This document shows positions 1 to 9,798 of a DNA stretch of 64,000 bases, in pieces. The notes beneath the pieces were generated by a model that saw only the letters and a program-made list of their open reading frames with translations, was not told the DNA's origin and did no database searches. The stretch spans positions 124,001 to 188,000 of the forward strand of contig NZ_JAGGKH010000008.1 in the NCBI RefSeq assembly GCF_017873565.1, read 5' to 3'. A program made the position numbers and the translations under genes. This DNA comes from Lederbergia galactosidilytica. GTDB lineage: Bacteria; Bacillota; Bacilli; Bacillales; Bacillaceae_C. The number at the start of each line of letters is the position of its first letter. Positions within the stretch are counted from its first letter, which is position 1.

Positions 1-189
1 GAAAGCATTGATGTAACCATGCTAGAAGTATTAGGCCAGAAATCAAAACTATTCGATCTGTACGCTAGAGAGTCCAATGTCGCATCACTTGCGTTAAATC
101 GACATGAGGAAGCGGAGGATTCTGTTAGACAGAAGGTATTGAAGTTGGAAAAGGAGCGTGTACAGAGGAGCTTAGAAAAAATTCTGTAG
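1..189 (+). CDS. Partial helicase C-terminus (SNF2-like)
   Basis: The window opens inside a reading frame that runs to a TAG at 187-189 and gives 62 residues. The stretch beginning VTMLEVLGQKSKLFDLYARE and the basic, charged helical tail resemble the C-terminal end of SNF2/DEAD-type helicases found in phage and defence loci. No catalytic motif lies inside the window, so the assignment rests on this tail alone. The gene ends 13 bp before the attachment-like site at 203, which places it at the right edge of another accessory segment to the left. Confidence 0.45.
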   Translation, partial: ESIDVTMLEVLGQKSKLFDLYARESNVASLALNRHEEAEDSVRQKVLKLEKERVQRSLEKIL

Positions 190-202
190 AGGATAGTTTT
201 GC

Positions 203-219
203 TTATGGTGCGGTTCACC
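203..219. other. Attachment-like site A (rlmH-type core)
   Basis: TTATGGTGCGGTTCACC differs at one position from the core at the 3' end of rlmH (33298-33314) and has the same orientation. Read on the minus strand it would encode Gly-Glu-Pro-His-His-Lys, a near copy of the RlmH C-terminus. It is followed by GCGACATTTT, a weak match to the inner repeat beside site B. I infer it is the left boundary of island I. Confidence 0.75.
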
Positions 220-249
220 GCGACATTTTTAACAGTAAACTATAAAGAA

Positions 250-287
250 AAAGGGTTATAAAAGATAAAGCTCTTTTATAGCCCTTT
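250..287. terminator. Rho-independent terminator-like hairpin
   Basis: AAAGGGTTATAAAAGA (250-265) pairs with TCTTTTATAGCCCTTT (272-287) around a short loop. A T-rich tract follows, and A-rich sequence precedes it, so it could work in both directions. It lies just inside site A. Confidence 0.6.
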
Positions 288-692
288 AATTTTATTAGTA
301 TTAAAGCACTATACCAAATAAGCTAGCAATAGATGCTATGGATCTATGTTACCTGATGTCCCTTAAAGAAAGCCTAGTAATTTTCTTCCTTCCTCCTTAT
401 CCTACTTTTAATATGCTTGTTGTAATTTCTCCGCGAAAATTTCACTTTATCCCTTAATATATTATTTGTTCACGTACAAACCGAATGACCTCTTCAGTAG
501 CAGGTGAAGTGAAAAAAATACTATCAGTAGTTAGTCCTCCTCTGACTGTAAATGGTTATTCAACAACATTTATCTGTTATAAAACTCTGGATAAAATCTA
601 CGTAATCTGGATTTACCCCTCATTCGTAGAAAGAGCATGTAAAGTTGTTATCAACAGAACATTAAATAACTTTTTAATCGCACTCCTAAAAA
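288..692. other. Intergenic stretch without a supported gene
   Basis: AT-rich sequence between the hairpin near site A and the 3' end of the M28 peptidase gene. A short open frame at 485-748 has no good ribosome site and overlaps the peptidase gene on the opposite strand, so I do not call it. Confidence 0.5.
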
Positions 693-2975
693 CTAATAAC
701 GAAAAGACTTCAAAACCATATTATAATCCCCATGTGTCGTCATATTAGCAGGTCTTTCCGTATAAGAATGCTCTTCCGGAAGTTCAAATGTCTTACCAAT
801 TAAATAAAAATCGAGACTCTCTCCTTCTTTTATCGTAAAGGACATTGTAAAGCCTTTGCTTAAGCCAAAAAGTTCAATAAAATAGGGATTTTCCTTTGAG
901 TAATGCTTTGCATCTAATTGTAGTGCTTTACCATTAATGGATAATTCATTGATTGAAATATCGCTATTTGTACCAAGTTCGATGGCAATTGCATTTGGTG
1001 CTGCGATCTCTAATGTAATCGTCTTCCACCCATCTTTGGTCACATCCGAAATTAACTCGGATTGGGGAAGATTGGTATCATAGTACGGTGCATCTGCTGT
1101 ATACATTTCCCCGTATGTGAAGGATGGAAGCGGGTGATCATCGAACTGTGATTCATCTGCTACAAACTGTTTCGTAAAGGAATCTGGCTTTGTCTCTATT
1201 CCCCAAATGGCCTTCTCCAAGTCCCCATCAGCCATGTAATAGACTTGATTTCCAATCGGATGTTCACTGGTTGCCTCCACCGCTATTGTTTCATAGGTTA
1301 CGATACTAATACCAAGTAAGAGCAATCCAATCGCATATTTCCAGCTTCCTTTTAACCTTACAAAAACAGGGACAAATAACATCAGACTGAAAGCAGCAAC
1401 GGTCATCACGATATGGATGACGGTTATGGTTAACGCAATATATACGCTATAAACTAAAAATGTAAATAGGACGATACCCGGAACAAGAAAAGCACTATAT
1501 AAGAGAACATTATTTTCAGTAGAGAACTTCTTGTCTTTCCAAAATACTAGATTCGTTCCAATCAAACTAAAGATTAGTGGCCAAACAAATAAATAACTTG
1601 CTCCAGTCATTAGAAAGCTAGAAACACTAGCTAATAGATACCATCCAATCAAAGCCCCCGTCACAACTTGGAATGCCCCTATTTTCTTCTGTACGACGTA
1701 GGTGAAAAGGATTAACACGGCTGTAGTAATAAGTAAAAAACCAATTAAATAGATACTGGCAATATGCTGGTCAAATTCCAATAGCCAGCTCACATCCTCG
1801 GCAAAAAATGTGACAAGCTTGAAAGCGAATAAAGAAATACTATAGGCAACGGCAAGCGATACTAAGAATAAAAGAAATCCGATTAGTGCACCTAATACTG
1901 ACACAAGCTTTCTTCTGATTCCGTGAATGATCGTTGCCATAAGCCCAATGAATGTAACGATTAATAAAGGAATAACAAGATTCTCAGAATAAGAAACGAA
2001 TGTTTGAGCAAACGGATTAAAATAAACAGCATTTTTCTCTGATTGATGATCAAACTTTTTTAAGTCGATATTGCCAAAGTGAGTCGCAAGTTCATATGCG
2101 TATGTAGCATGATGCATGAGTGTATTTTTATCAACAAAAGCTAAACTATCAATAGTAGTATGATAGGAATTAAAACTCTGTGCACTTGCGAAATTCAACC
2201 CTTGCATACCGGAACCAACAAATTCCGTTAGATCTGTTCCATTTGGCATGACATCATATACTTCTTTTAGGAATGAATTGGAAGCTGGGCTACTTGTTGC
2301 TTTTTGGAACTCCTTAATAAGCGCGCCATTTCCACCACTTGTTTCAAACATCACCGTGGCCCCGTTAATTCCTCTTGCCTCGAAATTTAACACGACGTCC
2401 ACATCTTTTGCCCATGGATGTTCATTGACAAAGGCATGTGCACCAAGAAGGCCCAATTCCTCCCCATCTGTTATTAACATAATCACATCATTTTTAAGAG
2501 ACTTGTCTTTAAGTATTCGAGCCGTTTCCAGCAATGCGGCAACACCATAGCCATCATCACTTGCACCAGGACTTACGAAAGTACTATCGTAGTGAGCAGC
2601 AAGCATGACGGTACCAGAGGAATCGGCACCTTCCATCTTCGTTAGGATATTTTGAACACGGGTAGCCCTTTCAAATTCCGGTTTATGAACAATCGTGTCT
2701 TGTACTTCCACATCCAAACCCATTTCCTCTATTGTTTGGATAAGATCATTTTTGACCCTCTCATGTTCATCTGATCCAACCGGATGAGGTTTCTGTGCGA
2801 TATTTTCAAGAAATCCCCAAGTACTTTCAAAAGAAACCTCCGACGGCTTTGCCTTATCTTTATCCGGTGCTTGTAAAGGCGTCAATCCAATGACAATCCC
2901 AAATAAAAATATTAATATTGCCAGTAACCCATAAAAAGGTAATCGCTTCCTTGACTTATTTTTACTCATCCGCAT
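693..2975 (-). CDS. Membrane-anchored M28 family aminopeptidase
   Basis: A 760-aa zinc metallopeptidase. A membrane segment at residues 14-32 is followed by an extracytoplasmic M28 domain. The expected zinc and catalytic positions are visible: H128-x-D130, D140-D141 in GASDDGYG, E172-E173 in GEELGLLGA, E199, and H272 in YHTTID. After about residue 330 come several hydrophobic helices and then a C-terminal soluble domain, the layout of ER-aminopeptidase-like multi-pass M28 proteins. It probably trims N-terminal residues from peptides outside the cell. Two ATGs (2975 and 2969) each have an AAGGGG at good spacing, so the start is uncertain by two codons. It is a single gene in island I with no obvious defence role. 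Confidence 0.85.
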   Translation of the reverse strand: MRMSKNKSRKRLPFYGLLAILIFLFGIVIGLTPLQAPDKDKAKPSEVSFESTWGFLENIAQKPHPVGSDEHERVKNDLIQTIEEMGLDVEVQDTIVHKPEFERATRVQNILTKMEGADSSGTVMLAAHYDSTFVSPGASDDGYGVAALLETARILKDKSLKNDVIMLITDGEELGLLGAHAFVNEHPWAKDVDVVLNFEARGINGATVMFETSGGNGALIKEFQKATSSPASNSFLKEVYDVMPNGTDLTEFVGSGMQGLNFASAQSFNSYHTTIDSLAFVDKNTLMHHATYAYELATHFGNIDLKKFDHQSEKNAVYFNPFAQTFVSYSENLVIPLLIVTFIGLMATIIHGIRRKLVSVLGALIGFLLFLVSLAVAYSISLFAFKLVTFFAEDVSWLLEFDQHIASIYLIGFLLITTAVLILFTYVVQKKIGAFQVVTGALIGWYLLASVSSFLMTGASYLFVWPLIFSLIGTNLVFWKDKKFSTENNVLLYSAFLVPGIVLFTFLVYSVYIALTITVIHIVMTVAAFSLMLFVPVFVRLKGSWKYAIGLLLLGISIVTYETIAVEATSEHPIGNQVYYMADGDLEKAIWGIETKPDSFTKQFVADESQFDDHPLPSFTYGEMYTADAPYYDTNLPQSELISDVTKDGWKTITLEIAAPNAIAIELGTNSDISINELSINGKALQLDAKHYSKENPYFIELFGLSKGFTMSFTIKEGESLDFYLIGKTFELPEEHSYTERPANMTTHGDYNMVLKSFRY

Positions 2976-3210
2976 CCCCTTGCCCCTTATTTTGTCTATC
3001 TTTATATTATATAAATCCTAAAAAATAATATCCATCCATTCTGATAATTAGAACCAGGCTAAAGGCAATCTTACTTTTACCGTAATAGTGATGTCCTCCC
3101 ATAAACGTCAATCTACTCATTTGTATAATGGTACTATCAGTACTGGCGTCATCTGTTGGATAGGATTAAAATAATGTATCTATCTATGAAAACAATTAGG
3201 AGGAATAAGC

Positions 3211-3633
3211 TTGAATGATTTTGGTGAACTTTTATATGCTGGCAAGACCGACAATAACAAAAATGGCATTGTATTTATTCTTTTAGGAATTATCTCCTTT
3301 GTCGGTGCAAATTTTATCTATGCAAAAATGATGTTAATGATCATTGGAGGAGTGCTAGCACTCATCGGATTATACTTACTTCTATTTAAACGAAGTGAAA
3401 AAGTTTTAATCTATGAAAACATGATTGTTTTGACTATAAAGGGGCAGGAACTTTCCATTCCAAAAGAACAGATAAGTCATATCGAATATCAGGAAGTGAA
3501 AGTTAGAAGAAGTCCAGTCGTAAGTTATTATCCAATCCTTGTATTAAACAATCAAAGCAAAGTGTTAATGAATAAGGCCTTTAACTCCATGATTAATCAG
3601 GATTTCAAGAAAGTGATTGAGTCATACCTTTGA
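3211..3633 (+). CDS. Small membrane protein with PH-like domain
   Basis: A 140-aa protein starting at TTG, chosen because AGGAGG (3198-3203) lies 7 bp upstream. Two hydrophobic helices (about residues 20-36 and 38-60) are followed by a soluble part of mixed beta character, resembling small bacterial PH-domain membrane proteins. The function is unknown. It is monocistronic, divergent from the M28 gene, and ends in a hairpin shared with the convergent helicase gene. Confidence 0.6.
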   Translation: MNDFGELLYAGKTDNNKNGIVFILLGIISFVGANFIYAKMMLMIIGGVLALIGLYLLLFKRSEKVLIYENMIVLTIKGQELSIPKEQISHIEYQEVKVRRSPVVSYYPILVLNNQSKVLMNKAFNSMINQDFKKVIESYL

Positions 3634-3651
3634 ATAGCACCATTTAAAAAC

Positions 3652-3676
3652 GGCAGTTATCTATTTAATAACTGCC
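3652..3676. terminator. Bidirectional terminator
   Basis: GGCAGTTAT (3652-3660) and ATAACTGCC (3668-3676) form a perfect 9-bp stem with a 7-nt loop. T-rich tracts lie on both sides, between two convergent genes. Confidence 0.85.
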
Positions 3677-3682
3677 CTTTCT

Positions 3683-6600
3683 TTATTTCATTTGCTTACT
3701 ATTATAGTCATCAATAATTGAAATTGTTTTATTGGCCACTTCACTTCCAAGTGAGGCATACAATTTCTTATCGCCAATCACATAAAATTCTTCTTTAGCT
3801 CGTGTAGCTGCGACATTCATCATGTTGGGATCAGAAACAGCCCATCTCGCTGCCCCACTACTATTAGAATCCGCTCCAAGAACAAAATAGACAATTTTCG
3901 CTTCTTTCCCTTGAAAAGTATGGACTGTTCCAATATTTGTTATTTTCCCATTCTCTCGCTTCGTGAAGTTCATTTCATCTAAGACTTGGGCAAGTTTATA
4001 AGCGACATTTCTAAATGGGGATATCACATAGATTTCTTCCGCCAAACCTGGGTCTTCCCGCAATCGTTTATCAATCAGGCTTTTCACTAAGTCGGCTTGT
4101 TCTTTAACAAATTTGTCATTTGCTTTTCCTGTTGAATCATACCATTGTGATGTTCCTTGTGACTTATCTTCTGGTTTACCTTGTACCATCAGCCCATCAT
4201 ACGAGATTTCATTTGAGATTGTAAACATCGGATAGTTTGAACGTCTATGTACCCAAAGTGGGATGCCAATCCATTCATCCTCATTTTTTTGGAAACCATA
4301 CTGACTTGTGGCATCGACAATTGTTTGTGTAGATGCATCAGCTGAGACAAATTTTTCATCAACTTTGTAATATCTTCCAATCAAGGTCAGAACATTTGAA
4401 TCTAACGTCAGCACTGGTTTTATTTGTGATGGGTCCCCAACGACCATAACCTTTTTACTTCTAAAAATTGCGCCAACACTAGCTTGTGGCAGGGCTTGAC
4501 CAGCCTCATCTATGAATAGATTACCGATTGAATTTTCACTAAGATTTTTAAACATTCTACCAAAACTAGCAAAAGTGGTGCTGATAACAGGGATAGTGAA
4601 ATTCAACCATTGCCATGACTCTGAAATTAACTGATGGCCATTCTCCTTGCCAATGTATTCGGACTGTTTATTCCAAATCATCCTTGCCGCTTTCAAATTC
4701 TTTCTGTTTTCATAGAGGAATTGCTTTCTGACTTTTAGAGCTGAAATAAATAACTCCGATTGTAAAATCCGAAACTGCTTCGTAAACCATGGATTAGACT
4801 TTTGAAGTTCATCATATGATAGTGAAAAATCGAGTTCTTTTATGCCACTTTGCCGTTTGAGCTCTTCCAATAACGCCATTTCTTGTTCCAATTTTTTCAA
4901 ATCACTTTGTTGAGTCGTTATCCATCGATCGAAATTAGCTTTTGTGTCCTGGATTTGCTTTTGAGCATACTCACTTTTTGTAGCATTTTCCTTTATCTCA
5001 TTTTCCAGTTGCCTACGGTCATTCAATAATGTAGTCTTTTGTTGAGAAAGACGATTTAAATGATCGTTTGCATCATTAAGATTTTTGAAATACTGCTCAA
5101 CCTTTGGTTTATTAAATATTTTCTGGAACCATAACAAACTTGGCTTTTGTGCGATAACTACTTCATAATTCCTTTCAGCTTGCGCTTGTACATTCGTTAC
5201 ATTTTCCATTTCACTGGAAACATTCGATACATCTTTTTGCAGATTTACACTTTCTTGTCGCAGTCTCTCAAGTTCACGCTTCCCTGCTTTTTCCTGTAAA
5301 AGCATATTTGCGCGTTTCCTTTTTTCTTCTTGTTCAAAAGCAAGCAAGTGCTCCTGATGCTTTGTTTTTAATTTTTTAAGATCATACATTTTCTCGCTAT
5401 ATGCTTGAACTTTTTCTCTTTCCATTTTTAATTCTTCATAGAGACGTAAGAATTCTTGATATACACCTGGATTCGCTTGATAATTTTCTTCTAAATCTTT
5501 TTCGATTACTTCAATGTTTAACAGTAACTTGTTAATGTTTGTGGATGCTCCACCTTCCAACGAGAATGTACCCCAATTTTCCTCATGTAATAGCTCACTT
5601 TTAATCTCGCGACTCTTTCCGAAACCTTCACCGGTTAATTTAGAATTAGCAACATCTTGAAAATAATCCGCTTCCTCTAATTGCCTTTGAAAATCAGCAG
5701 CTATCTCCTCTTTCTTTGGTAACTCCTTAACAATGTTTTGGACTGCCCCATTGTTTGAGCTTGCTACAATAATATTCTTATCTGCAATGGAAAGTGGTAA
5801 AACACCTAGTTTCGCATTTCGCCAATAAACTAGACCACCTTGAATTCTTTTATCAGCAAGCTGGGAAATTTCCACTGCCTGTTGTACGACTAAATCAGCA
5901 AAAATATCTTTTAACAATGTTGTTTTCCCAGTTCCTGGTGGTCCATTGACACTACGAATATCATTTTCATCATTTAAAGCGAGATTTACCGCCACCTGTT
6001 GCATAAATGAAAGGGCAAAATCAGGATTACTGGGGAACCGTCCCAACGGGTAAAATTTAGGTTGTAGAATCATTGTCTCGAAAATATGTGGGTTAAAATG
6101 AATGGATTCTTTTTTGCTATCTAGATTTTGCCTATCTCCAGAAAAGCCATTAAAATATCGATCCAAATTTTTATTCGTGATTGTCTTTGCTTTGTTCAGA
6201 TCTTCAATAAAGAAAGAATGTAAATTTACATCTCCATTATCCAAGTTTTTCACAAATGCATAGCGGAAGTTTTCAGTGGAAGCATTATACTTTTGTAAAA
6301 GGTCTGAAATCGTGCTATTAAAATCCTCAGCAAATTTCCTATTCAAATCCTCTCTAAATGAGTTTTCGACTTTTAAAAAATCCTCTGGTAAATCACCATG
6401 TTGGCGAATATAACCGCTCATCGTAAAGAACAATTTATCCGCTATAAAATTTAACTGGTTATCAAAATATAAAGAGAAGGTGAATTTGTCAGAGTTACTA
6501 ACTTCTTCGTAGGTTTTAGCAATCTTGTATTTCTCCCTCAATATATCAACAACCTCTTGAAAATTAAAAATATCAAAATATAATACTAAGCCCGACTTCT

Positions 6601-6784
6601 TAAAGAACTTATCTGATACATCTTGTTGTTCTTTTTGTTTCGTTAAAAAGTCTGAAAAAAACTGATTCCAATCCTCTTCTTTTGTATGTAAAGGCTTTAG
6701 CAATTTGTCTTTTTTATTTATAGAACCTTCGGATAGTTGCTCGATCGTAATCCAAGCATCTAAAATATCTTTCCTCTCATTCAT
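3683..6784 (-). CDS. Large superfamily 1 (Upf1-like) helicase with coiled coil
   Basis: A 1033-aa protein. Walker A is GPPGTGKT at 281-288. A long coiled coil spans about 400-650 and splits the ATPase core, as in Upf1/DNA2-type helicases. Walker B reads LFIDEAGQALPQA and is followed by VVGDPSQIKP (motif III). Motif V is TVHTFQGKEAKIVYFV and motif VI is NVAATRAKEEFYVIGD. The N-terminal 250 residues are unassigned. Such proteins act on DNA or RNA, and many large SF1 helicases of this shape sit in defence islands, but the partner genes that would define a known system are not adjacent. GGAGGGAG upstream supports the start at 6784. Confidence 0.8.
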   Translation of the reverse strand: MNERKDILDAWITIEQLSEGSINKKDKLLKPLHTKEEDWNQFFSDFLTKQKEQQDVSDKFFKKSGLVLYFDIFNFQEVVDILREKYKIAKTYEEVSNSDKFTFSLYFDNQLNFIADKLFFTMSGYIRQHGDLPEDFLKVENSFREDLNRKFAEDFNSTISDLLQKYNASTENFRYAFVKNLDNGDVNLHSFFIEDLNKAKTITNKNLDRYFNGFSGDRQNLDSKKESIHFNPHIFETMILQPKFYPLGRFPSNPDFALSFMQQVAVNLALNDENDIRSVNGPPGTGKTTLLKDIFADLVVQQAVEISQLADKRIQGGLVYWRNAKLGVLPLSIADKNIIVASSNNGAVQNIVKELPKKEEIAADFQRQLEEADYFQDVANSKLTGEGFGKSREIKSELLHEENWGTFSLEGGASTNINKLLLNIEVIEKDLEENYQANPGVYQEFLRLYEELKMEREKVQAYSEKMYDLKKLKTKHQEHLLAFEQEEKRKRANMLLQEKAGKRELERLRQESVNLQKDVSNVSSEMENVTNVQAQAERNYEVVIAQKPSLLWFQKIFNKPKVEQYFKNLNDANDHLNRLSQQKTTLLNDRRQLENEIKENATKSEYAQKQIQDTKANFDRWITTQQSDLKKLEQEMALLEELKRQSGIKELDFSLSYDELQKSNPWFTKQFRILQSELFISALKVRKQFLYENRKNLKAARMIWNKQSEYIGKENGHQLISESWQWLNFTIPVISTTFASFGRMFKNLSENSIGNLFIDEAGQALPQASVGAIFRSKKVMVVGDPSQIKPVLTLDSNVLTLIGRYYKVDEKFVSADASTQTIVDATSQYGFQKNEDEWIGIPLWVHRRSNYPMFTISNEISYDGLMVQGKPEDKSQGTSQWYDSTGKANDKFVKEQADLVKSLIDKRLREDPGLAEEIYVISPFRNVAYKLAQVLDEMNFTKRENGKITNIGTVHTFQGKEAKIVYFVLGADSNSSGAARWAVSDPNMMNVAATRAKEEFYVIGDKKLYASLGSEVANKTISIIDDYNSKQMK

Positions 6785-6866
6785 ATTCTCCCTCCGTTAT
6801 GATCCATTATAGGAAATTTGCTTTATAAAAGAGTGTTAGCCCCGGCTTAAAAATGATAATGCTAGA

Positions 6867-7418
6867 TCACACCTTATACCTAAAACTATTAATGAGCTGT
6901 GCAATCTGTTTTGGTGACTGATCCATATTGTTGGCAACCCATTGTTTGATAACGTAAATGCTGCCACTGATGTAATAAGTAACCACATATTCGGAAATAT
7001 CCGAATCTACATCATCGTGGGTGAACTTACTTTGGATTAGAAACGAGCGAGCGACGTGCATCACGCGTCTTTCAAAGGTATGATCGGCATTTTCATTGAG
7101 GAGTACCTGGCATACTTCATATTTGGAGACGACATATTCTAGAAGTCTTTCTGTCATCTGCAGGGCTTCTTGTTCCTGCTCAAAATTATATTGATTTAAA
7201 TACATCTGTAGTTCTGTGATGATTTCTTCTTCAATTTGCGCAAGTAAGTCAAATTGGTCTTTGTAGTGCGAGTAAAAAGTGGAACGGTTAATATCGGCCC
7301 GTTCGCAGATTTCTTTAACGGTGATAGCAGAAATCGATTTGATCTTCAATAAAGTGATTAAGCTATCCATTAAAACCTTTCGGGTGTACTTCTTTCGTCG
7401 ATCGAGTTTTTTGTTCAT
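6867..7418 (-). CDS. TetR/AcrR family transcriptional regulator
   Basis: A 183-aa protein with an N-terminal TetR helix-turn-helix at about residues 28-52 (ITVKEICERADINRSTFYSH) and an all-helical C-terminal ligand or dimerisation domain of the YxaF/TetR_C type. It is divergent from the MMPL transporter gene. The shared intergenic region holds a promoter with a palindrome in its spacer, so it most likely represses the transporter operon and perhaps itself. The inducing ligand is unknown. Confidence 0.85.
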   Translation of the reverse strand: MNKKLDRRKKYTRKVLMDSLITLLKIKSISAITVKEICERADINRSTFYSHYKDQFDLLAQIEEEIITELQMYLNQYNFEQEQEALQMTERLLEYVVSKYEVCQVLLNENADHTFERRVMHVARSFLIQSKFTHDDVDSDISEYVVTYYISGSIYVIKQWVANNMDQSPKQIAQLINSFRYKV

Positions 7419-7467
7419 TAAATTGTCACGCCTTCTTTTTACTTTTCTTCAACACATCTATCTCATA

Positions 7468-7530
7468 TGTTGGATTTTACACTTTCAGCGCAAAACTGTT
7501 TGTTGTATATCCAACACGGTGTCGAGTATA
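7468..7530 (+). promoter_or_regulatory. Promoter and probable TetR operator of the MMPL operon
   Basis: TTGTAT (7501-7506) and TATAAT (7525-7530), 18 bp apart, form a sigma-A-type promoter pointing to the MMPL gene. The spacer contains the palindrome ACACGGTGT (7512-7520). A wider inverted pair, TGTTGGAT (7468-7475) and ATCCAACA (7507-7514), overlaps it. The position suits repression by the divergent TetR protein. Confidence 0.6.
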
Positions 7531-7635
7531 ATGATATCGTGTTTGACTGGATGGATCAACAAAAGCGCAATTGCCATGCTGTAAAGATAAACAGCTAAAG
7601 TCGTCCACACGTTTTTGCCGGACTCACATTCTGTA

Positions 7636-7660
7636 AGCTTCTCGGGCTAGGCGCTAAATG
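7636..7660. repeat. Short copy of dispersed intergenic repeat
   Basis: The segment containing CTCGGGCTAGGCGCT matches the tail of the repeats at 55836-55932 and 62823-62985. It lies in the leader of the MMPL operon. Confidence 0.45.
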
Positions 7661-7742
7661 ATAATCCTTCCTGTTAGAGGTTAACCATAAGTTAGAGTTT
7701 TATAAATTTATAAGTAGCAAGAAAGGATGAACAGAGACTGCA

Positions 7743-9797
7743 ATGACAGAGCTTATATTAAAATATAAAAAATCGATTGTCATCACCTTTATCGTTCTGG
7801 CAATGGTTAGTGTGGTCGTGCAATTTGGCGTGAAGACCAATTATGATATGGTCGATTATCTATCTGATGATGCACCATCGATTAAATCGACAGATGTGAT
7901 GGATAAGGAATTTAATGATGATGTGCCCAATACACGGGTCATGATAAAGGATGTCAGCATCCAAGAAGCCTTAGCATACAAACAGAAATTAGAAGCCATT
8001 GCTGGTGTCTCTGGGGTGATGTGGCTCGATGATGTAATGGATGTTACAACACCGATTGAAATGGAAAATAAAGATACCGTTGAGACATACTATAAAGATG
8101 GCAATGCCTTGTTTTCCTTTGAAATTGAAAGTGGAAAAGAAGTGGAAACGACAGATGCTGTCTATGATTTGATTGGGAAGGATAATGCAATGTCAGGAGA
8201 GGCGCTGAATACAGCGAACTCGCAACAATCAACAACGAGTGAGACGATGAATGCAGCGTTGATTTTAGTACCCGTTGTGATTTTGATTTTGCTACTATCT
8301 ACAACATCATGGCTGGAACCAGTCTTTTTCCTTATAACTATAGGTGTCTCGGTACTGATTAATATGGGAACGAATATCTTTCTGGGTGAGGTTTCCTTTG
8401 TCACCCAAGCGGTAGCGCCGATTTTGCAGCTGGCTGTGTCACTTGATTACGCCATATTTCTGCTACATAGCTTCACCGATTATCGAGAGACAGAGGAGAC
8501 GCCAGCGGAAGCAATGAAGCTGGCAATGAAGCGATCGTTTCCCGCTATTGCGGCGAGTGCCTCCACAACAGTCTTTGGATTTACGGCTTTGATGTTTATG
8601 GATTTTGGACTTGGTGCCGATTTAGGCTTGAATCTGCTGAAAGGAATTATACTCAGCTTCATCAGTGTGATGGTCTTCCTCCCAGCTCTCACATTGATGT
8701 TGTATAAATGGATTGATAGAACCAAGCATCGCGCCTTCTTGCCTAGTAAATATAATTTCGGAAAATATATTGTGAAGCTTCGTATTCCTGTCTTATTAAT
8801 TGTGGCTATTCTCATTGTTCCGGCCTTTTTGGCACAAGGAAATACGGACTTCCTCTATGGAACTGGTGGCAATCCCGATGATACACGGGCTGGTCAGGAT
8901 GAGCAAGCAATTGAAGATGTGTTTGATAAATATACCCCGATGGTTCTGTTAGTACCAAAGGGAGATCTAGCACGAGAAGAGCTACTCGTTCAGGACCTTG
9001 ATGATCTTGATGAAGTGAAAAGTACGATTTCCTATGTGAATACTGTCGGGTCAGGTATACCATCAGCGTATCTCGATGAATCGATAACGAAATCATTCTT
9101 TTCGGAGCATTATAGTCGTATCACTTTAAATACGACAACGGATTCGGAGGGGGATGAGGCATTTGCCCTTGTCGAAAAGGTTAAACAGATTGCCGCTGAT
9201 TATTACAGTGATGATTACCATGCCCTAGGTGAAAGTGTGACGATGTATGATATGAAGGATATTGTGGAGAAGGACAATACGTTAGTCAACGCACTGACGG
9301 TGATTTCCATTGCCCTTGTTCTACTCATCACATTCCGTTCCATTTCCTTCCCAGTCGTCTTATTGCTGACGATTGAGACATCCGTATGGATTAACTTGGC
9401 CGTCCCGTACTTAACCGATTCACCACTTGTTTATATCGGATATCTGATCATCAGTACGGTCCAGCTGGCAGCGACGGTCGACTACGGCATCTTATTTACC
9501 GAAAACTATACGCAACTTCGGAAGGACATGAGTGCATTAGATGCCGTGAAGAAGACCATTGATGAAAAGACATTCTCTATTGGGGTGTCTGCGTCTATTC
9601 TGTCCAGTGTTGGATTTATTTTGTCGGCGACGTCATCCGATCCGATCGTCTCGTCCATTGGGCTCTTACTCGGACGCGGTGCGTTGTTAGCCTTTATTGC
9701 CGTTTTGCTTTTACTGCCGGCACTGCTCATCGTACTCGACCGATTGCTTGCAAAAACAACTTGGAAATCGAATTTTTATAAAAGGAATGAGGAGTGA
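7743..9797 (+). CDS. MMPL/RND-type membrane transporter
   Basis: A 684-aa protein with the duplicated RND/MMPL plan. Each half has one helix (residues 8-28; around 347-366), a large extracytoplasmic domain, then five helices (about 170-330 and 510-670). Asp and Tyr residues in transmembrane helix 4 (SLDYAIFLLHS; TVDYGILFTENY) match the proton-relay helix of the family. It probably exports a lipid or amphiphile by proton antiport. It is followed after 1 bp by a secreted coiled-coil protein, and the TetR repressor is divergent, so the three genes form one regulated export unit. Confidence 0.85.
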   Translation: MTELILKYKKSIVITFIVLAMVSVVVQFGVKTNYDMVDYLSDDAPSIKSTDVMDKEFNDDVPNTRVMIKDVSIQEALAYKQKLEAIAGVSGVMWLDDVMDVTTPIEMENKDTVETYYKDGNALFSFEIESGKEVETTDAVYDLIGKDNAMSGEALNTANSQQSTTSETMNAALILVPVVILILLLSTTSWLEPVFFLITIGVSVLINMGTNIFLGEVSFVTQAVAPILQLAVSLDYAIFLLHSFTDYRETEETPAEAMKLAMKRSFPAIAASASTTVFGFTALMFMDFGLGADLGLNLLKGIILSFISVMVFLPALTLMLYKWIDRTKHRAFLPSKYNFGKYIVKLRIPVLLIVAILIVPAFLAQGNTDFLYGTGGNPDDTRAGQDEQAIEDVFDKYTPMVLLVPKGDLAREELLVQDLDDLDEVKSTISYVNTVGSGIPSAYLDESITKSFFSEHYSRITLNTTTDSEGDEAFALVEKVKQIAADYYSDDYHALGESVTMYDMKDIVEKDNTLVNALTVISIALVLLITFRSISFPVVLLLTIETSVWINLAVPYLTDSPLVYIGYLIISTVQLAATVDYGILFTENYTQLRKDMSALDAVKKTIDEKTFSIGVSASILSSVGFILSATSSDPIVSSIGLLLGRGALLAFIAVLLLLPALLIVLDRLLAKTTWKSNFYKRNEE

Positions 9798-9798
9798 T

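Noticed and set aside
485-748. Plus-strand open frame of 87 codons
   Set aside because: No ribosome site, atypical composition, and antisense overlap with the end of the M28 peptidase gene.
9697-9798. Extended N-terminus of the coiled-coil protein into the MMPL gene
   Set aside because: The signal peptide and ribosome site place the start at 9799; the upstream part is the MMPL gene in another frame.
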